Source: Chimonanthus salicifolius (Eukaryota; Streptophyta; Magnoliopsida; Laurales; Calycanthaceae). From it: 64,000 nt of DNA. Shown one piece after another: positions 60,676-64,000 of the stretch. Under the pieces are notes generated by a model that saw nothing but the letters and a program-made list of their open reading frames with translations, had not been told where the DNA came from and ran no database searches. Made by a program: the position numbers and the translations under genes. The stretch lies in NCBI GenBank assembly GCA_013350335.1, contig CM023542.1:7364025-7428024 (forward strand). The letters run 5' to 3'. How positions within the stretch are numbered: the stretch's first letter is position 1; the number at the start of each line of letters is the position of its first letter.

Positions 60676-62084
60676 AGTGGAGCTTATTATGTTAAAAAGT
60701 TTAATTATGTAGCAATTTCATTCAAATATTCATGCCATTTAGATTTAACACTAGAATTAAAAAAAAAATTATGTTCATGTTTTATAAACAAATAATACTT
60801 CATCATATTCAATGCAGACCATGGATCTTTCACACCTGGCAGGTAATATTCCTTCGATTCCATTTTAGTTGTCACATTTTAAAATTTTAATTTTTTTAAG
60901 AAAGTACTCTACAACTAAATTAGGACAGGGAAAGTAGTTAAATATAAAAGAAAACTTTTCCTCAAAAATGACATACAAATTCGGGGGACTTATCCAAAGT
61001 GATGTATAAATATGAATTTATTAAAACATATTTTGGTTGATTAATTAAAATATTTTTAAAACACATAAAATTTAGAGATTTAAAATATGGAAGTGATTAA
61101 TGTTTGAAGATTTTTAAGAATAATTTTATCGATAATTTCAAGTGTAGAAGTGTTTAATTTTTTTTTAATAATATTGATATCTTTGCCTTATATTAAAATT
61201 GAGAAAGATCTCATATATATATATATATATTATAATTTAAAAATAAAAAATTATATTATAAGTGTGCTACATTGTATTAACTGTTGTATAGGATTAAGAA
61301 AGAGAGATGAGGGCACAATCGTCATTTGAGAAATCATTGTCAGCAAAGCTACTTGTGTTTCAAGAGTGGCTTTGGAAAAATGTAAGTTTCGCCGGACAAG
61401 TGGAAAGGGAAAGTTACATGAGACTCTTGATGTGGCAGGGAATTCATTGGATGTTGTGAGGTTGTTATCCAAATGTGGTTGTCATACTGGCATCACTTAT
61501 TTTGTGATTAATTGTGATTTTTCTTTCAGCTTCTTCCTCTTTCTGCTCACTAGTTTATATAGATTATCGCAGCTATTCGATTTGTAATTTCGCTAATTTG
61601 TGTTTGTATTGGTAGTTTGATTGAAGTTCAACCTTTTGATATCACTCTTTATAAAGTTATTGAGTAAATCAGTATGTGAGTTGAGAGGTTTTCATATACT
61701 TTTAAGTATTAATTTCACTTCCAATATAAAATAGAAAAAAGCTTAGGATTTCTCACAACTTCAAACAGGCATCATTACGAGAAAGACTTGCTTGATTCAA
61801 TTGCAAGATAAATTGCTTAGAGTCTATTTCTACTAGAATAGGTAGTGGGTGGCCTCCTTATAAAAAAATCTATTATAATTTATAAATTTGTTAGAGTAAC
61901 TTCATTTCATTCGTTTTCAAGTTTATGAAATTAATAATTTAAATTTTCTAATTAAAACAAATTAATTAAGATTTTAAATTAATATAGTTCAACCAATTTA
62001 TTAAATAGAATTATTAGTTTGTTCACTATCTTTTTTTATCAAACTTTAAATGACTTTATTAAAAAAATATCAATATAGTGACAA
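60676..62084. other. Unassigned AT-rich DNA upstream of the 77-aa gene
   Basis: No supported gene. The frame at 61366-61587 has no recognisable domain; 61205-61230 is an AT run. Confidence 0.4.
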
Positions 62085-62364
62085 ATAAGACTGCAACTCG
62101 GGTCGGGCACCCAACTCGACCCAAGTTGATATTTATGGAACTGACCCGACTTGATCTGAATTTTAACTTGAATAACTCGAATTATGACTCGACCCACAAT
62201 CAGAACTCATTTTAGTCTAATTTTAATCAGATTGAGTTGGGTTGGATCAGGTGGGGTCAGGTTAACTTCTAAAATCCTCAACTCAACTCGACTCGAATTC
62301 CATATAGGTTTTTATTTTCTCAATCTGACTTGAAATTCTCAACCCGACCCGAGTTACAGCCCTA
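62085..62364. mobile_element. Second, decayed member of the CGGGT hAT MITE family
   Basis: The left end GACTGCAACTCGGGTCGGG and right end CCCGACCCGAGTTACAGCCC are inverted repeats matching those at 56157-56712. The interior is ACCCGAC/ACTCGA-rich. No clean 8-bp duplication remains. Confidence 0.7.
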
Positions 62365-62984
62365 GAAAATTACCTGTTAGTTATATCACTTGTGGTAATA
62401 AAATAAATAACTCTTTTTACATAAAGATATTCTCATCCATATTTTAAATGTAGTATTGAAATTATCAAATATTTTGCAACAAGCCGAATTAACCTAAATC
62501 GACATTGAAATATCCTATATATGATATATCAAATTACGAATGAAGTAAGTTATTCACATGATCACGAGCATTCTTAGTTGCTTAGTTATAAGTAAAAGTT
62601 ACTAGAGATTATCAAACCAAAGTAAGCCAGATAAACTTATTCTATTCCATCAGTTAATTTTCCAATTAAATTGAAACTATTGGATAGTGTTTACAACTTT
62701 AACACTCATTGCAACAAAATTGATGAGTCAATCACCATTGGACATGATTTAATTGAAATGGTTGATTGATTTTTTAAATAAGATAGTTTTTTTTTTTTAA
62801 CATAATCTAAAGTCTAAACAAAGAACAAAGTTGAGGCAAGAAGCAAGACATCAACTCTTAAGTTTTTTGGTATTGTGCTTGTATGGATAAATTATCAATA
62901 ATTATCGATAATTGATTGATAGTTTGAATTATGTGAGTAACATTCATCCTGACAATACTTACGTTGTCATTCAATTCATAGTTG

Positions 62985-63240
62985 CTAATGTAGTTTTATG
63001 TAATAGTGTTGAAGTTGAATGTAGAGTTTTTGTCATTACTACTAGAGAAATTGTCTAGCCGAAACAACTATTAGAAGATTTTATAGTTATTAACTCTAGC
63101 CCTACACCTATTTTTGGTGACAATAATACTACTATTTATATGGCTAATAATGCACATAGAAATAGGTTGTCATTTTGTTCTATAACAAATATACATTTGG
63201 CATTTAATTCACTCGACATCAAATTTTTTATCTTCAAACT
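62985..63240 (+). pseudogene. Copia-type RNase H relic
   Basis: The + frame reads ECRVFVITTREIV, a stop, PKQLLEDFIVINSS, PTPIFGDNNTTIYMANN and then a histidine-poor end. This matches the Ty1/copia RNase H pattern EAEYRAL...KQLLxD...DNxSAIxLA. It is an isolated fragment with a stop and no LTRs nearby. Confidence 0.65.
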
Positions 63241-63289
63241 CAAATTTATTTTATTTTTACTTCTGAAGTTTGAAGGAAGATGTTAATCA

Positions 63290-63580
63290 AGGGTCCAAAA
63301 AATGGCTTAGCAGATATTTCGGCCGATAAGTTTCTCTCTCTTTCAATATTTGTATTTCTCTCTCATCCGATATTAAAAATCCGTGAAAAACAGTGGAAAA
63401 TCATATCGGTTTTTTTTTTTAAAAAAAAAAATTTAAATACCAATTTTTATGCATATCGGCCAATATGCTGAACGATATTCTGGACCGAATATCGGTCATA
63501 TCGACCGATAACCTTTTTTACTGGCCGATACGATATTGTTCGGCCTTGGAAAACTGATACATATTTGCCGGTATTTCGAC
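63290..63580. repeat. TATCGGCC-rich degenerate repeat, second copy
   Basis: Contains TTTCGGCCGATAAG, CATATCGGCCAATA, AATATCGGTCATATCGACCGA and CTGGCCGATACGATA around an A/T run. It shares these motifs with 5746-7140. Confidence 0.5.
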
Positions 63581-64000
63581 CCCTAATATTAATTATATAA
63601 TTTACTGTAAATTAGAGAGAATTTTTGGATTGTAATCAGGTGAGAAATTAGAACGGTTTAGTTGTGTAAATTTTAATGATTAGAGATTAGGGGAGACATT
63701 CCTGCCTCTTGTTAGTGAAAAGACATACAATCGATGTTAAGTGTAAGTATATATACACCTTCTTCTGATTAATGAAAAACATACCGATTACAGTTAAAAA
63801 AAATATTTATATCAAGCGCTTGTGAAAAACTAATAAAACTTATAATTATAATTTAATAATAAAAAATAAAAAAATTCCATTAAATATTCAATCCACCAAA
63901 ACCGAAGTCAACTCCTATCATTTAAAACAACGATCCAGTACAAAACATGGTCCATGTCAAATTGTAGAATTGCTCCTAATCCACTATAGACCCGACCCAA

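Noticed and set aside
61366..61587. 73-codon ORF on +
   Set aside because: No homology is recognised, the C-terminus is low-complexity hydrophobic and no promoter or splice context is seen.

Overview
The window is nuclear DNA of a flowering plant. The evidence is a 13-exon gene with canonical GT/AG introns for a plant membrane protein of the Arabidopsis At3g51050 (NERD1, FG-GAP repeat) family, RNase H-bearing plant L1 LINEs, chromovirus-like solo LTRs, a TRIM element, tRNA-derived SINEs, several MITE families and an old endogenous caulimovirid. Inflated introns and dense nested insertions suggest a medium to large genome. The species cannot be read from the sequence.

Layout. (1) 1-9100 is transposon relics: a 2.7 kb solo LTR with a perfect 5-bp target duplication (520-3225), SINEs, and AT-rich unassigned DNA including a TATCGGCC-rich repeat. 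(2) 9110-16140 holds two fragments of an integrated caulimovirid in opposite orientations: reverse transcriptase, RNase H and a further ORF on +; capsid zinc knuckle, intergenic region and movement protein on -. Between them lies a truncated long LTR (11488-14636) that itself carries an intact 624-bp TRIM (11625-12248). (3) 17357-48089 (-) is the main host gene, 701 codons in 13 exons, all introns in phase 0. About 30.7 kb of genomic DNA encodes 2.1 kb of CDS. Intron 5 (10.6 kb) holds a near full-length but broken L1, a short SINE and a 2.1 kb solo LTR. Intron 1 (8.6 kb) holds an L1 3' fragment split by a 1.7 kb MITE-like element. Intron 11 holds a 200-bp Tourist-like MITE. (4) 48514-55453: starting about 425 bp upstream of the start codon, a 5'-truncated L1 with a perfect 17-bp target duplication is itself split by a 4.0 kb solo LTR with a GGTAC duplication. 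(5) 55454-64000 contains a hAT-type MITE with an 8-bp duplication, a Tourist-like MITE, a small intronless host gene (60255-60488, -, 77 aa) with a TATA box and poly(A) signal, a copia RNase H relic and a second TATCGGCC-rich stretch.

Two protein-coding host genes appear intact. Everything else recognisable is mobile or viral and degraded, apart from structurally complete non-coding elements (TRIM, solo LTRs, MITEs). The least expected structure is an array of about 36-39 bp inverted repeats (core GGTTCGGCCA...TGGCCGAACC) recurring every 135-250 bp in both copies of the long LTR family.
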